Below are positions 7,633 to 15,036 of a DNA stretch of 16,853 nt, piece after piece (within the stretch, counting starts at the first letter, position 1; each line of letters starts with the position of its first letter). The position numbers were made by a program, and so were the translations under genes. Under the pieces are notes generated by a model that ran no database searches, was not told the DNA's origin, and worked only from the letters and a program-made list of their open reading frames with translations. Source of the stretch: an uncultured Myxococcales bacterium (GTDB lineage: Bacteria > Myxococcota_A > UBA9042); the NCBI GenBank assembly GCA_937915965.1, contig CALGHC010000091.1:1-16853 (forward strand), in the 5' to 3' direction.

Positions 7633-8312
7633 CCGATGTCCTGCTCTCCAGTGGCTTCCTCGCCTTCGCGCGCCACACGGGCTTCCTCGCCGCTGTCGAG
7701 GCTGCCGGTCTCGACGTCGACGCTGTGACCGGCACCTCGTCGGGGGCTGTGGTGGGCGCTCTGTGGGCCGCAGGTCACGATCATGCCCGAATCGCGGCGG
7801 AGCTTGGTCAGCACCGGCCCATCGACTTCTTCCGCGTCCACCGACGACCCTGGCGCGGGCTGGTCTCGCTCGAGGCCCTGATCGCCTGGCTGCGGCCGCT
7901 GCTGCCCGCTCGTTTTGAAGATCTGCCCCGGCCCTTCGCCGTCGGCGTCGTCGCCGCCGGCCAGGGTCACCGCTTGCTGCGCGCAGGTCCCCTACCCGAA
8001 GCCGTCGCCGCCTCGTGTGCGATCCCCGGGATCTTCGCCGCCGTCGACGTCGATGGCTTGCGCTGCAGCGACGGCGGCGCCGCCGATCGCCTCGGCCTGG
8101 CCGCGTTCCGGGCGTGGCGCCCCGACACCGAGGTGGTCGCCCATCAGGTCGCCCGCAGTCACGGCCGCGACCAGCCGTTCGATGATCCAGGATGCTGGCG
8201 AGTCGAGACGCCGCGGTCGGGCGCGAAGTTCTGGGACCTTGGCGATTTCGTTGGGCAGATCGACGAGACGCGCGCGACCGTGGCCGCTGCGTTGGCCGCG
8301 CGGGGGAAGTAG
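7629..8312 (+). CDS. Patatin-like phospholipase
   Basis: A 227-residue protein from the ATG at 7629, where homology-like sequence begins (MTDVLLSSGFLAFARHTGFL). An in-frame ATG at 7479 or GTG at 7533 would add an Ala/Asp-rich tail of 50 or 32 residues. The ATG at 7629 has no Shine-Dalgarno of its own. The nucleophile elbow is G35-T-S37-S-G39 (GxSxG, Ser37) and the partner Asp is in D148-G-G, so the Ser-Asp dyad of patatins is complete. The oxyanion-hole loop is SSGFLAFARHTG instead of the classical GGGxxG, a form I associate with a myxobacterial patatin subgroup. Patatins hydrolyse acyl chains of membrane lipids. There is no signal peptide or membrane segment in the preferred form, so it probably acts on the inner membrane from the cytosol. 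It lies directly after the helicase gene on the same strand. Confidence 0.85.
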   Translation: MTDVLLSSGFLAFARHTGFLAAVEAAGLDVDAVTGTSSGAVVGALWAAGHDHARIAAELGQHRPIDFFRVHRRPWRGLVSLEALIAWLRPLLPARFEDLPRPFAVGVVAAGQGHRLLRAGPLPEAVAASCAIPGIFAAVDVDGLRCSDGGAADRLGLAAFRAWRPDTEVVAHQVARSHGRDQPFDDPGCWRVETPRSGAKFWDLGDFVGQIDETRATVAAALAARGK

Positions 8313-8320
8313 CGCGGCGA

Positions 8321-8375
8321 TCTTTGGAGGGCGCCCATCTTGCCTCAGCCGGCCGGCGGCATATTCCCCCAAAGA
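8321..8375. terminator. Possible weak bidirectional terminator between convergent genes
   Basis: The 70-bp gap between the convergent patatin and cyclase genes has a 7-bp inverted repeat TCTTTGG (8321-8327) / CCAAAGA (8369-8375). Between the arms lies a self-complementary GCCGGCCGGC core. There is no good U-tract on either strand, and the loop is long. The position is right for a shared terminator, but the structure alone is weak. Confidence 0.25.
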
Positions 8376-8382
8376 CGGGAGT

Positions 8383-9972
8383 CTAGTCGCCTTCTGGCCG
8401 CGCTTCGACCACCATGATCGGTCGCTCCAGCTCCTTCACGGAGATCGTTCGTGCCTCGGACTTGATCGTGCCGGCGGGCGCATGGGTGGCGAGTTCCGCC
8501 AGCATCAGCAGGTGGCCGGGCCGGGCCTGCCCCTCAAGGCGCGACGCCAGATTGACGGTGTCGCCAATGACCGTGTGCTCCATGCGCACCGCCGAGCCCA
8601 GGTTGCCCTGGACCAACTCGCCCGCCGCCAGACCGACACGCAGCTCCATCGGAGCCGAGCCCGCTGCCGCCAGATCGGCGTTGCAGCGGGGCAGGACCGC
8701 GAGGATGGCGAGCCCGCAGGCCACCGCTCGAGCTTCGGCGCCCGAGACGTCTTCATCCGTTGTGTGGCTGACAAAGACCAGCATCAGGCCATCGCCCAAT
8801 CGCTTGTCAATGACCCCGCCATGTTCTGCCACGAGCGGATCGACGTGACCAAAGAACGTGTTGAGCTCTCGGATCACGTCCTCGGGTGCGCTGTCGGCAC
8901 AGCGCGGCGTGAAGCCGACGATATCGGTGAAAAGCACGGCGGCTCGCACGCGCCGCCCCCCCAAGCTGAGTTCGATCTCGGGGTTCTCCATGATCTGTTC
9001 GACCAGGTCGTGGGCCAGGTAGCCCGAGATCTTCCGATTGGCCAGCGCCGTCCGCCGCAGCTCCTCGCGTTCGCCCCACAGGTCTGCGTAGCGGGAATCT
9101 GTGTCTTCGATCAGCGATATGAAGCGTTCGTTGTGGGCCACATATCGACGGTTTGCGGCGCCGAGGCGCAGCCAGCCTTCCACGGCGAGGCCGACGAGGA
9201 GACCGACGGCACCACCGACCGCCATCTGGCCGGCGAAGTGCAACCCGCCGATCAGCGCCCCCGCGCCGAGCCACGGCGTCAGCCGCAGCCCCACCCAAAG
9301 CCAGGGCGCCATCTTCCGGTCCTGGTAGCGGATCAGGTACTCGCACGCATCCGCGGGATTGCGTGAGTCGTGGATGCAGCGCAGGTGGGTGAGCTGCGCC
9401 ATGGGATATCCCCAAAGCGCCGGGATGGCCTCAAGGAAGCCGCGTCGACTCCAGCAGTAGCTCGGTAGATCGGGCGGCGCGCCGGCTCGGGGCCTTGCCC
9501 TGATCACAGCGAACCCGCGCCCCTGGTCGGTGACTTCCATCAGAGTGACGTGGTTGAGCCGCGAGACCAGACCGGGGACTCGCCGATAGACCATCGCGGG
9601 CGATGCAAGCGCGCGCACCGTCGCGACGACCCGTGCCGGCTGGTCGTCTATCATGGCGTAGTGGCCCGCCAGGCGCCAAAGGTCCCACGCCGGGTGTTCG
9701 TAAGCCAAGGGCGGCTCCGCACCGGCCAGATGTCGCATCACCGCGTCGGCAAAGAGCGAGGTGTATTCGAGCGAGACCCAGCCGTTCTCGTCTTCCAGGT
9801 AGCTGAAAGGGATGCCGCAGTCGGCGACCGCCGCGCGAGTCGCTTCGCGGCCGTAGCGCTCGCTGAGGAACGCCAGGAAGCCCAGGTAGACTCGGTTGCT
9901 GACGTGAGGTTCGGTCAGCCTGGGGTCGATGGGAGTCGCGGCAGCGGGCATCTCGCGAGTATGAACCCGCAT
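8383..9972 (-). CDS. Membrane-anchored class III adenylate cyclase with N-terminal sensor-like domain
   Basis: A 529-residue protein from the ATG at 9972; a second ATG at 9951 would give 522. Neither has a good ribosome-binding site, and the frame stays open upstream to 10227 without coding sense. Residues 1-222 form a soluble domain (VSNRVYLGFLAFLSERYG ... THLRCIHDSRNPADACEY). Its C-x(n)-ACEY ending recalls V4R/heme-NO-like ligand-binding domains of myxobacterial regulators; this is a tentative match. Two membrane helices follow at about 225-270, then a helical linker, then the cyclase domain. Metal-binding Asp350 sits in FTDIVGFT and Asp394 in KRLGDG. Lys390 is the adenine-selecting lysine. 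Asn474 and Arg478 of VNLASR stabilise the transition state. Thr467 replaces Asp at the second purine-selecting site, typical of class IIIb, often bicarbonate-responsive. All residues for making cAMP from ATP are present. The gene is monocistronic as far as visible. Confidence 0.88.
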   Translation of the reverse strand: MRVHTREMPAAATPIDPRLTEPHVSNRVYLGFLAFLSERYGREATRAAVADCGIPFSYLEDENGWVSLEYTSLFADAVMRHLAGAEPPLAYEHPAWDLWRLAGHYAMIDDQPARVVATVRALASPAMVYRRVPGLVSRLNHVTLMEVTDQGRGFAVIRARPRAGAPPDLPSYCWSRRGFLEAIPALWGYPMAQLTHLRCIHDSRNPADACEYLIRYQDRKMAPWLWVGLRLTPWLGAGALIGGLHFAGQMAVGGAVGLLVGLAVEGWLRLGAANRRYVAHNERFISLIEDTDSRYADLWGEREELRRTALANRKISGYLAHDLVEQIMENPEIELSLGGRRVRAAVLFTDIVGFTPRCADSAPEDVIRELNTFFGHVDPLVAEHGGVIDKRLGDGLMLVFVSHTTDEDVSGAEARAVACGLAILAVLPRCNADLAAAGSAPMELRVGLAAGELVQGNLGSAVRMEHTVIGDTVNLASRLEGQARPGHLLMLAELATHAPAGTIKSEARTISVKELERPIMVVEARPEGD

Positions 9973-10313
9973 CCGGGTACCGAGCAACGGTTCGGCTGCA
10001 GGCAGCTTCCGTTGAGCTCGGCCCTCCACCTTGCCGCTCGCCCTCAATCGCCCGGGCCGACCGGCGCGGAAGCCGGCGCGGCAGGGATCACGTACGCCGC
10101 GTCGTCGCCACCTCGGTTCACCACGTTGCCGAAGGTGAGAATCGGCTGCGCGGCGAGCTCGGTCGTGCCAGACGTCACCAGACCGTAGTCGTTGCGTGAA
10201 CCTCGTGTATTTGCCGGCCATATGCACACCGCCAGACCGAGCAGGCTGTGCTGATCATGACGCGTCATGGTCGGCCTCTTCTCGGCCCGCCCGGCGGCTT
10301 CTGCGTGCATGGC
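9973..10313. other. Gene-poor stretch with one doubtful small ORF
   Basis: This 340-bp stretch upstream of the cyclase gene has no confident gene. It must contain the cyclase promoter, but I see no clear -10/-35 pair. The only coding-like signal is the - strand frame 10044-10268, listed separately. Confidence 0.5.
10044..10268 (-). CDS. Doubtful 74-residue hypothetical protein
   Basis: From ATG 10268, preceded at 6 nt by GAGG (AAGAGGCCGACC). The product starts MTRHDQHSLLGLAVCIWPAN and ends in an Ala/Pro-rich tail. The middle (YGLVTSGTTELAAQPILTFG) looks more protein-like than random frame-shadow sequence, with no biased Arg/Pro run. No family recognised. It lies in the same reading frame as the Cys-rich ORF upstream, separated by that ORF's TGA. 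It may therefore be a degraded gene end rather than a gene. Confidence 0.25.
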   Translation of the reverse strand: MTRHDQHSLLGLAVCIWPANTRGSRNDYGLVTSGTTELAAQPILTFGNVVNRGGDDAAYVIPAAPASAPVGPGD

Positions 10314-10694
10314 TCAGCATGGCTCAATCGGCTTGCCCACGCACAAGCCACTGGCGCAGCCGTCGGTCTCGGTGCATGGGTCGCCGTCATCGCAAGCTGA
10401 CCCTTCGGGCTTGGGCGTCGGTACGCAGCCCTTGTCAGCGTCGCAGACCGCAGGGATACATCGGTTGCCTGTCCCGGGGCACTCCACGGGCACACCCGCG
10501 CACGCCCCCTCGATGCAGGCGTCCTTCTCCGTGCAAAAATTGCCGTCGTCGCAGGGGTCCTGGACCGACGGATCGAGGATGCGGCCGCTGTCGGGATCGC
10601 AGGCGTCGATGGTGCAGGAGTTCTGGTCGTCGCAGTCGAGCTTTGGCCCGGCGTCGGCCAGGCAAGACGATGTCGCTTCGCCGGTGTTCATCAT
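10314..10694 (-). CDS. Small Cys-rich repeat protein, possibly a gene fragment
   Basis: A 126-residue frame from ATG 10694 (ATG repeated at 10691) to TGA at 10314. It has 17 cysteines and three related units, each starting with a Cys-Asp-Asp core: LDCDDQNSCTIDAC, DPCDDGNFCTEKDAC and SACDDGDPCTETDGC. This acidic CDDG/N-xCT-xxxC repeat is common in long secreted, calcium- or disulfide-stabilised surface proteins of myxobacteria. Here there are only three copies, no signal peptide, no membrane anchor and no ribosome-binding site (CAACTCGCC precedes the ATG). An in-frame TGA at 10713-10715 closes the frame upstream. The strong cysteine periodicity says the sequence was shaped as protein. The missing export signal suggests a remnant of a longer gene, or a start that is wrong. 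Confidence 0.55.
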   Translation of the reverse strand: MMNTGEATSSCLADAGPKLDCDDQNSCTIDACDPDSGRILDPSVQDPCDDGNFCTEKDACIEGACAGVPVECPGTGNRCIPAVCDADKGCVPTPKPEGSACDDGDPCTETDGCASGLCVGKPIEPC

Positions 10695-10914
10695 GGCGAG
10701 TTGGATGATCCGTCAAGGGAGGGAGCCAATCGCGCTCCAGTGTCCATAGACGCGCGTCAGCAGGTGCAGGGCTCGCTCAAGGATGGCCATGCGCATGTGC
10801 AGGCGTGTCACGAGGCTATCGCGTGACGCGCGGGTAGATACGCAGGAGCAGGCGAGGTGGGGTTGAACGCCGAAGGGCACGTCTCGTCGCCCTCCCGTGG
10901 GCGAGTCCATGGCG
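10695..10914. other. Intergenic stretch without recognisable gene
   Basis: Between the Cys-rich ORF and the hairpin I find no gene that can be supported. A small inverted repeat GTCACG/CGTGAC at about 10807-10827 is too short to name. A - strand frame here (ending at 10713) is in phase with the Cys-rich ORF but has no protein-like composition. Confidence 0.5.
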
Positions 10915-10976
10915 TGAGCCGGCGGCGATAGCGGGTCAAATGAAGCGAACAGCGACCCGCTATCGCCGCCGGTTCA
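10915..10976. terminator. Long inverted repeat at the 3' end of the SWIM gene, probable terminator hairpin
   Basis: Arms 10915-10937 and 10954-10976 are 23 bp each and complementary at 22 positions around a 16-nt loop. The core arm reads GGCGGCGATAGCGGGTC. The right arm includes the TGA stop codon of the SWIM gene (10974-10976), so an RNA hairpin would start at the stop codon itself. No U-tract follows on the - strand, so a classical intrinsic terminator is incomplete. The single non-Watson-Crick position is G-U in a + strand transcript and A-C in a - strand transcript. It may stop transcription from either side, stabilise the mRNA end, or be a repeat element. Confidence 0.6.
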
Positions 10977-12137
10977 CGGCAGCCGCGCTGCCGCAGCCAG
11001 GCCCGTCTCCGTAATGCCCCACCACACCTCGCCGCCGCCCTCGCGGAGGCGGCGCACAAGTCCCTGTCGCTCAAGCCGCACCAGCCCCTGGCGCAGCGCT
11101 GGCAGCGAGTGAGCGGTGCCGCTGAGCTGCTTGATCCCGACCGCCGCGAGGAGCTCCTCGTTCAGGTTGGCCAGGGTGCGCAAAGCCAGGTCCGCCGCTG
11201 ATCCGGGTCGCACGGTTGGCAGCGTTGCGGTGACGGATCTCGAATTGACTCCTGGTGAGGTCGCCTTCTTCGCGGCTGACCTTGGCGCGGCTCGCTGGCG
11301 CCGCGCACGACGGGGCGCCGGCGTCGACGTGGCTGGTTTCGGCGCGATGACCGCCGTGGCGACCTCGCCGACATCAAGCTCAAGGCCGAAGAGTTCGCTC
11401 AGGTCGTCGTCTCCCAAGCCGGGACTCGTCGCCGCCGACGTGGCGACCGGCGCGGCTGCGGCCTGCCGGACCAGCTCGCCCTGGTCCACCTGACGCAGAA
11501 CGAAGAGCAGCTCCGGGGCGCTGTCGAGGCGACTGCCGACGCCGTAGAGGGCGGCGGCTACGTGCTTGCACATCGCGGCGCCGTCGGGACAGCTACAGCG
11601 GAAGTGCATCTGTCGCGGCAGCGGGAACATGCCTCGGTCGCGATCGCAGAGGCGCTGCAGGACGCCGCCCGCCAGCTGGCCCTTGAGGAGTTCGACCAGC
11701 GAGTCGATGCCGCCCGCGCAGTCGCGGCACAAGGCCGCCCAGGCGTCGCTGGCGAGCGCGTCGATCTTCACCTCGACGCGGTACAGCGACGAGCCGCTGA
11801 CCTGGGCGCGGACTACGCCGGCGTCGATCGCGAGGTCAATCACCGAGCCGTTGCGGGCGTAGCTGCGACCCCGCGGCAGGCGGTTGGCGTAGTCGCCGTG
11901 GCCGTCGAGGTGATCACACCACGCCCGGCCCCAGACCGTGCGTGCCATCAGGCGTCCGGCGATGACGACAGGTTGGAGTGTCTCGCCGGCTCGTTGCCGG
12001 CGGCTGATCTCGGCTGCGGCCTGCTGGCGTCGCTGGGCGACGGGAATGTACGGTCCCCAGCCTCGCCCGAGAGAGTCGTCGTAGCCGCCGTAGCCGCCGT
12101 AGCTTCCCCGCGATGAGCGAGCGCGCCGCCGTACCAT
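10974..12137 (-). CDS. SWIM zinc-finger protein
   Basis: A 387-residue protein. The ATG at 12137 is supported by GGAGG 8 nt upstream (complement of 12146-12150). A Gly/Tyr-rich head (GSYGGYGGYDD) precedes the family's conserved block WGPYIPVAQRRQQAA, then ARTVWGRAWCDHL and NRLPRGRSYARNGSVIDL. The SWIM finger CSCPDGAAMCKH (CxCxnCxH) follows at about residues 182-193, leading into VAAALYGVGSRLD and PELLFVLRQVDQ. After an Ala/Arg/Pro-rich linker the last 75 residues look like a winged-helix module (LPALRQGLVRLERQGLVRRL ... WWGITETG). SWIM fingers bind nucleic acid or protein. In bacteria this family is regularly encoded next to an SNF2 helicase, as here (91 bp downstream of it, same strand), so the two probably form a complex. 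The usual Trp in CSCPDW is Gly here. Confidence 0.9.
   Translation of the reverse strand: MVRRRARSSRGSYGGYGGYDDSLGRGWGPYIPVAQRRQQAAAEISRRQRAGETLQPVVIAGRLMARTVWGRAWCDHLDGHGDYANRLPRGRSYARNGSVIDLAIDAGVVRAQVSGSSLYRVEVKIDALASDAWAALCRDCAGGIDSLVELLKGQLAGGVLQRLCDRDRGMFPLPRQMHFRCSCPDGAAMCKHVAAALYGVGSRLDSAPELLFVLRQVDQGELVRQAAAAPVATSAATSPGLGDDDLSELFGLELDVGEVATAVIAPKPATSTPAPRRARRQRAAPRSAAKKATSPGVNSRSVTATLPTVRPGSAADLALRTLANLNEELLAAVGIKQLSGTAHSLPALRQGLVRLERQGLVRRLREGGGEVWWGITETGLAAAARLP
12081..12103. repeat. 9-bp tandem repeat coding for the Gly-Tyr head of the SWIM protein
   Basis: GTAGCCGCC is repeated at 12081-12089 and 12090-12098, followed by a partial GTAGC. On the coding strand it gives the repeated Gly-Gly-Tyr units of the SWIM protein N-terminus. 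A simple in-frame repeat, probably variable in length between strains. Confidence 0.7.
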
Positions 12138-12228
12138 CGTTCGCGCCTCCGTGCCTGTGGCGATGGCCGCTGCACGCTCGCAGGACCCGCATCGGTCGCC
12201 CCCGGGCAGCTGCGACCATCGAGCCGCG

Positions 12229-15036
12229 TCATGAACCGCCCAGCGCTGCGTTCAGGTCCAGCGCCACGGTCGCCATCAGATCGGAATCACTCATCTCCGT
12301 CAAGGCCACCTCGCCGCCCGACCGCAAGACCGCGTCGGCCAGCTGCCGTTTGTCGTTGATCAGGGCGTCGATGCGTTCCTCGACCGTGCCCCGGCAGACC
12401 AGCTTGTGGACGAGCACGTTGCGTCTCTGGCCGATTCGGAACGCCCGGTCGGTGGCTTGATCCTCGACAGCCGGGTTCCACCAGCGGTCGAAGTGCACGA
12501 CGTGCGACGCCGCGGTGAGGTTCAGGCCGGTGCCGCCGGCCTTCAGCGACAGAATCAGATACGGCACGGTCGGGTCCTCTTGGAAGCGTCCGACCAGCTC
12601 GCTGCGGGCGCGCACCGCCGTGCCGCCGTGCAGGACGAGGCCGTCACGGCCCAACACGTCGCGCAGGAACGCCCGCAACGGCTCGATGGTCTGCCGGAAC
12701 TGGGTGAAGACCAGCATCTTGTCCTGGCGTTCGCCGACGACTTCGGCGATCTCGCGCAGGCGCGCGAACTTGCCGCTGTCGTCGGGGCGCCAGGCGCCGT
12801 CACCGAGCCACTGCGAGGGGTGGTTGCAGATCTGTTTGAAGCGCATCAGCGAGGCGAGGACGACGCCGCGCCGGGCGATGCCGTCGGCGCTGGCCAGCGC
12901 CTCGCGCAGATCGTCGACGGCGGCCTGATAGAGGGCAGCCTGCAACCTGGAGAGGCCGCAGAAGGCGCGCAGCTCAGTCTTGTCGGGCAGGTCGGTGATC
13001 ACGGTCGGATCGGTCTTGCGACGTCGGAGCAGATACGGCTGCACCAGCCGGCGCAGCGGCGCGTAGCCCTCCGGGCTGTTGTCGAGGTTCTTGATCTGAC
13101 GCTGGAAGGCGGCGGCGGTGCCGAGCAGGCCGGGGTTGAGGAAGTCCATCAGTGACCACAGGTCGCCCAGACGGTTCTCGACCGGCGTGCCGGTCATCAC
13201 GACGCGCGCGGTGGCGCGGATCGACTTGACCGCGCGCGTCTGGCGTGTGCCCGGGTTCTTGATCGCCTGGGCCTCGTCGAGGATGCACAGCCGCCAGGTT
13301 GCTCTGCGCAGCGCCTCGTTCCGGACCACCATGCCGTAGGTCGTCAGGACGAGGTCGACGTTGGCCAACGTCGCGGCGTCGAAGTCGACGAGGGCGACCT
13401 CGTTTGTGCCGCGGCCCTCGCCGCTGGTGGCGCCGCGCGCCGAGCTGTGGGCGACCCGCAGGCGCAGGTCCGGTGCGAATCGGCGCGCCTCTGCCTGCCA
13501 GTTGCCCAGCAGCGAGGCAGGCACGACGACCAGCGCTGGCCCGCCGTCTCCCTGGTGCTTGAGCGTCAGCAGGAGCGCCAACACCTGCAGCGTCTTGCCG
13601 AGCCCCATGTCGTCTGCAAGGCAAGCGCCCAGCCCGAGGCGGACGAGCAGGTGCAGCCAACCGACGCCGCGGACCTGATAGGGCCGCAGGGTCGCCTTCA
13701 GGTCAGTCCCCGGCTCGGCCGGCGCGAGGCTGCCTTGCGGGTCGCGTAACTCGGCGAGGATCTCAGCGAGCCACTCACCTGCGACGACCTGGGCCCAGGG
13801 GCGCGTCTCTGGCCCTTCGTCGCCGTCGCCCTCGGGCGCGGCGCCGGCGATCAGGCGCATGGCGTCGTGAAAGCCCAGGCCGTCGCTCGTCGCCCTCGCG
13901 TGCACGGCCTCGTAGTGGCTCAGCATCGCCGCGAGGCGCTCGCGATCGACCTCGACCCACTGACCCCGCAAGAGCTGCAAGCCGTCGACCCCAGCGAGCA
14001 TCGCCGCGATCTCGCCCTCGCTGAGTGGCTCGCCGTCGACGCACAGCCCGACGCGGAAGTCGACCAGCAGCTCGGTGCCGAGCGCGGCGCTGCCCCGCGA
14101 ACCGACCGTCGCCATGACCTGGGCGCGCGCCGGGCGCCCTCGCCGCCACGACGCCGGCATCCGAACCAGGAGCCCGGAGCGCTCCAGAGCGGGCACCTCG
14201 CGCAGCATCGCGAAGGCCTCTTCGGCCGACCAACGCGCCGGTGTGTACAGCGCCCCGGAGGCGACCAACGCCGCCAGCCACGGGCTTCGCTCGGCAGCCC
14301 GCTGCACCGGCTCGAGCAGCGCGATCAGACCCTGGCGATCGCCGCTCGCCGCCGCCTCCTGCACCGCCCGGCCCATCGGCACGTGCTGGGGTCGCGCCGT
14401 CGCCGACAGGCGCGTCGTGTAGGTCGCCAGGAATGCGAACGGCAGCGCAGGATCTGCTTTGTGTTCTGCGAGGTGCAGGTGGACTCGGCCGATCGCGTGC
14501 CAGCCGGGGTGTTGTGCGGCCAGCCACGCATTCGGGTCGGCCCCCGCGGCGCGGTGCAGGGCCGCGCCGAGCTCTGCCCACAACCTGGCCAGCACGGCCG
14601 CGTCGAGGTACTCGCCCCCCCGCTGCGGCGGCGCGGTCAGGATCAAGACCGGCACGTCCTCACGCGCCATCGGCACGTCGACCGGGGCATCGGTCGCACC
14701 GCCAGGCGAGGCGGCGCCATCAGGCGTGGGCAGCCGGCGCAGCGCGGTGAGGAAACGACCGGCGAAGTCGCGCCACCAGGCCCATGGTTGCGGCAGCGCG
14801 GTCGTCAGCTCGGCGGCGCCCAGGTGCAGCAACCCTGGCCCCGATCCCGCCGCGAACGCGCGCTGTATGCGCGTCGAGACGTCGACCGGGAGCGATGACG
14901 CCGTCTCGTCGGGGTGCAGGTGCAGGCGACCTTCGGGGCTCAGCGCGAGGGTGATTGACGGCGTCGCCGCCGTGGGCTGCGTCGTCGTCGCGGTCGTCGC
15001 GGTCGTCGCGGTCGTCGTCGGTTGGCGGCGAGGCAT
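12229..15036 (-). CDS. SNF2-family DEAD/DEAH helicase
   Basis: A 935-residue protein from ATG 15036, with GAGGAG ending 4 nt upstream. The first residues are a Thr/Ala microsatellite (PTTTATTATTATTT). The N-terminal half holds the family-specific region (DUF3670-like): VDFRVGLCVDGEPLSEGE at about 325 and LRGQWVEVDRERL. The helicase core begins with LRPYQVRGVGWL and motif I DDMGLGKT (K481). Then come VVVPASLLGNW, motif II LDEAQAIKNP (D587-E588), MTGTPVENRLGDLWSLMD and LLRRRKTD. The C-terminal lobe has MLVFTQFRQT, SLKAGGTGLNLTAASHVV, HFDRWWNPAVEDQATDRAF and RIGQ (about 860-866). All ATPase motifs are intact. SNF2 enzymes translocate on double-stranded DNA and remodel or displace bound protein; the bacterial group's substrate is not settled. 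It is the first gene of a two-gene unit with the SWIM protein. Nothing suggests truncation. Confidence 0.93.
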   Translation of the reverse strand: MPRRQPTTTATTATTATTTQPTAATPSITLALSPEGRLHLHPDETASSLPVDVSTRIQRAFAAGSGPGLLHLGAAELTTALPQPWAWWRDFAGRFLTALRRLPTPDGAASPGGATDAPVDVPMAREDVPVLILTAPPQRGGEYLDAAVLARLWAELGAALHRAAGADPNAWLAAQHPGWHAIGRVHLHLAEHKADPALPFAFLATYTTRLSATARPQHVPMGRAVQEAAASGDRQGLIALLEPVQRAAERSPWLAALVASGALYTPARWSAEEAFAMLREVPALERSGLLVRMPASWRRGRPARAQVMATVGSRGSAALGTELLVDFRVGLCVDGEPLSEGEIAAMLAGVDGLQLLRGQWVEVDRERLAAMLSHYEAVHARATSDGLGFHDAMRLIAGAAPEGDGDEGPETRPWAQVVAGEWLAEILAELRDPQGSLAPAEPGTDLKATLRPYQVRGVGWLHLLVRLGLGACLADDMGLGKTLQVLALLLTLKHQGDGGPALVVVPASLLGNWQAEARRFAPDLRLRVAHSSARGATSGEGRGTNEVALVDFDAATLANVDLVLTTYGMVVRNEALRRATWRLCILDEAQAIKNPGTRQTRAVKSIRATARVVMTGTPVENRLGDLWSLMDFLNPGLLGTAAAFQRQIKNLDNSPEGYAPLRRLVQPYLLRRRKTDPTVITDLPDKTELRAFCGLSRLQAALYQAAVDDLREALASADGIARRGVVLASLMRFKQICNHPSQWLGDGAWRPDDSGKFARLREIAEVVGERQDKMLVFTQFRQTIEPLRAFLRDVLGRDGLVLHGGTAVRARSELVGRFQEDPTVPYLILSLKAGGTGLNLTAASHVVHFDRWWNPAVEDQATDRAFRIGQRRNVLVHKLVCRGTVEERIDALINDKRQLADAVLRSGGEVALTEMSDSDLMATVALDLNAALGGS
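14984..15010. repeat. Three 9-bp units at the 5' end of the SNF2 gene
   Basis: GTCGTCGCG occurs three times in a row (14984-14992, 14993-15001, 15002-15010) with further GTC triplets on both sides. It encodes the Ala-Thr-Thr repeats near the helicase N-terminus. The unit is a multiple of three, so length change would keep the frame. Confidence 0.75.

Noticed and set aside
7915..9366. Long + strand open frame (483 residues) opposite the cyclase gene
   Set aside because: It is antisense to an intact cyclase with all catalytic residues. The product is Arg/Pro/Gln-rich and has no recognisable domain; long antisense frames are normal at this GC content.
8383..9972. Idea that the cyclase supplies a cyclic-nucleotide signal to the neighbouring patatin, as in CBASS
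   Set aside because: The genes are convergent, the cyclase is a class III cAMP type rather than a CD-NTase, and nothing in the patatin suggests a nucleotide-binding site. Proximity alone is not enough.
10267..10749. + strand open frame opposite the Cys-rich ORF
   Set aside because: The Cys periodicity on the - strand is far stronger evidence of coding. The + product is a Ser/Gln/Pro-rich shadow.
13867..14898. + strand open frame (343 residues) opposite the SNF2 N-terminal half
   Set aside because: The SNF2 family region is intact on the - strand. The + product is Arg/Gln-rich without domains.
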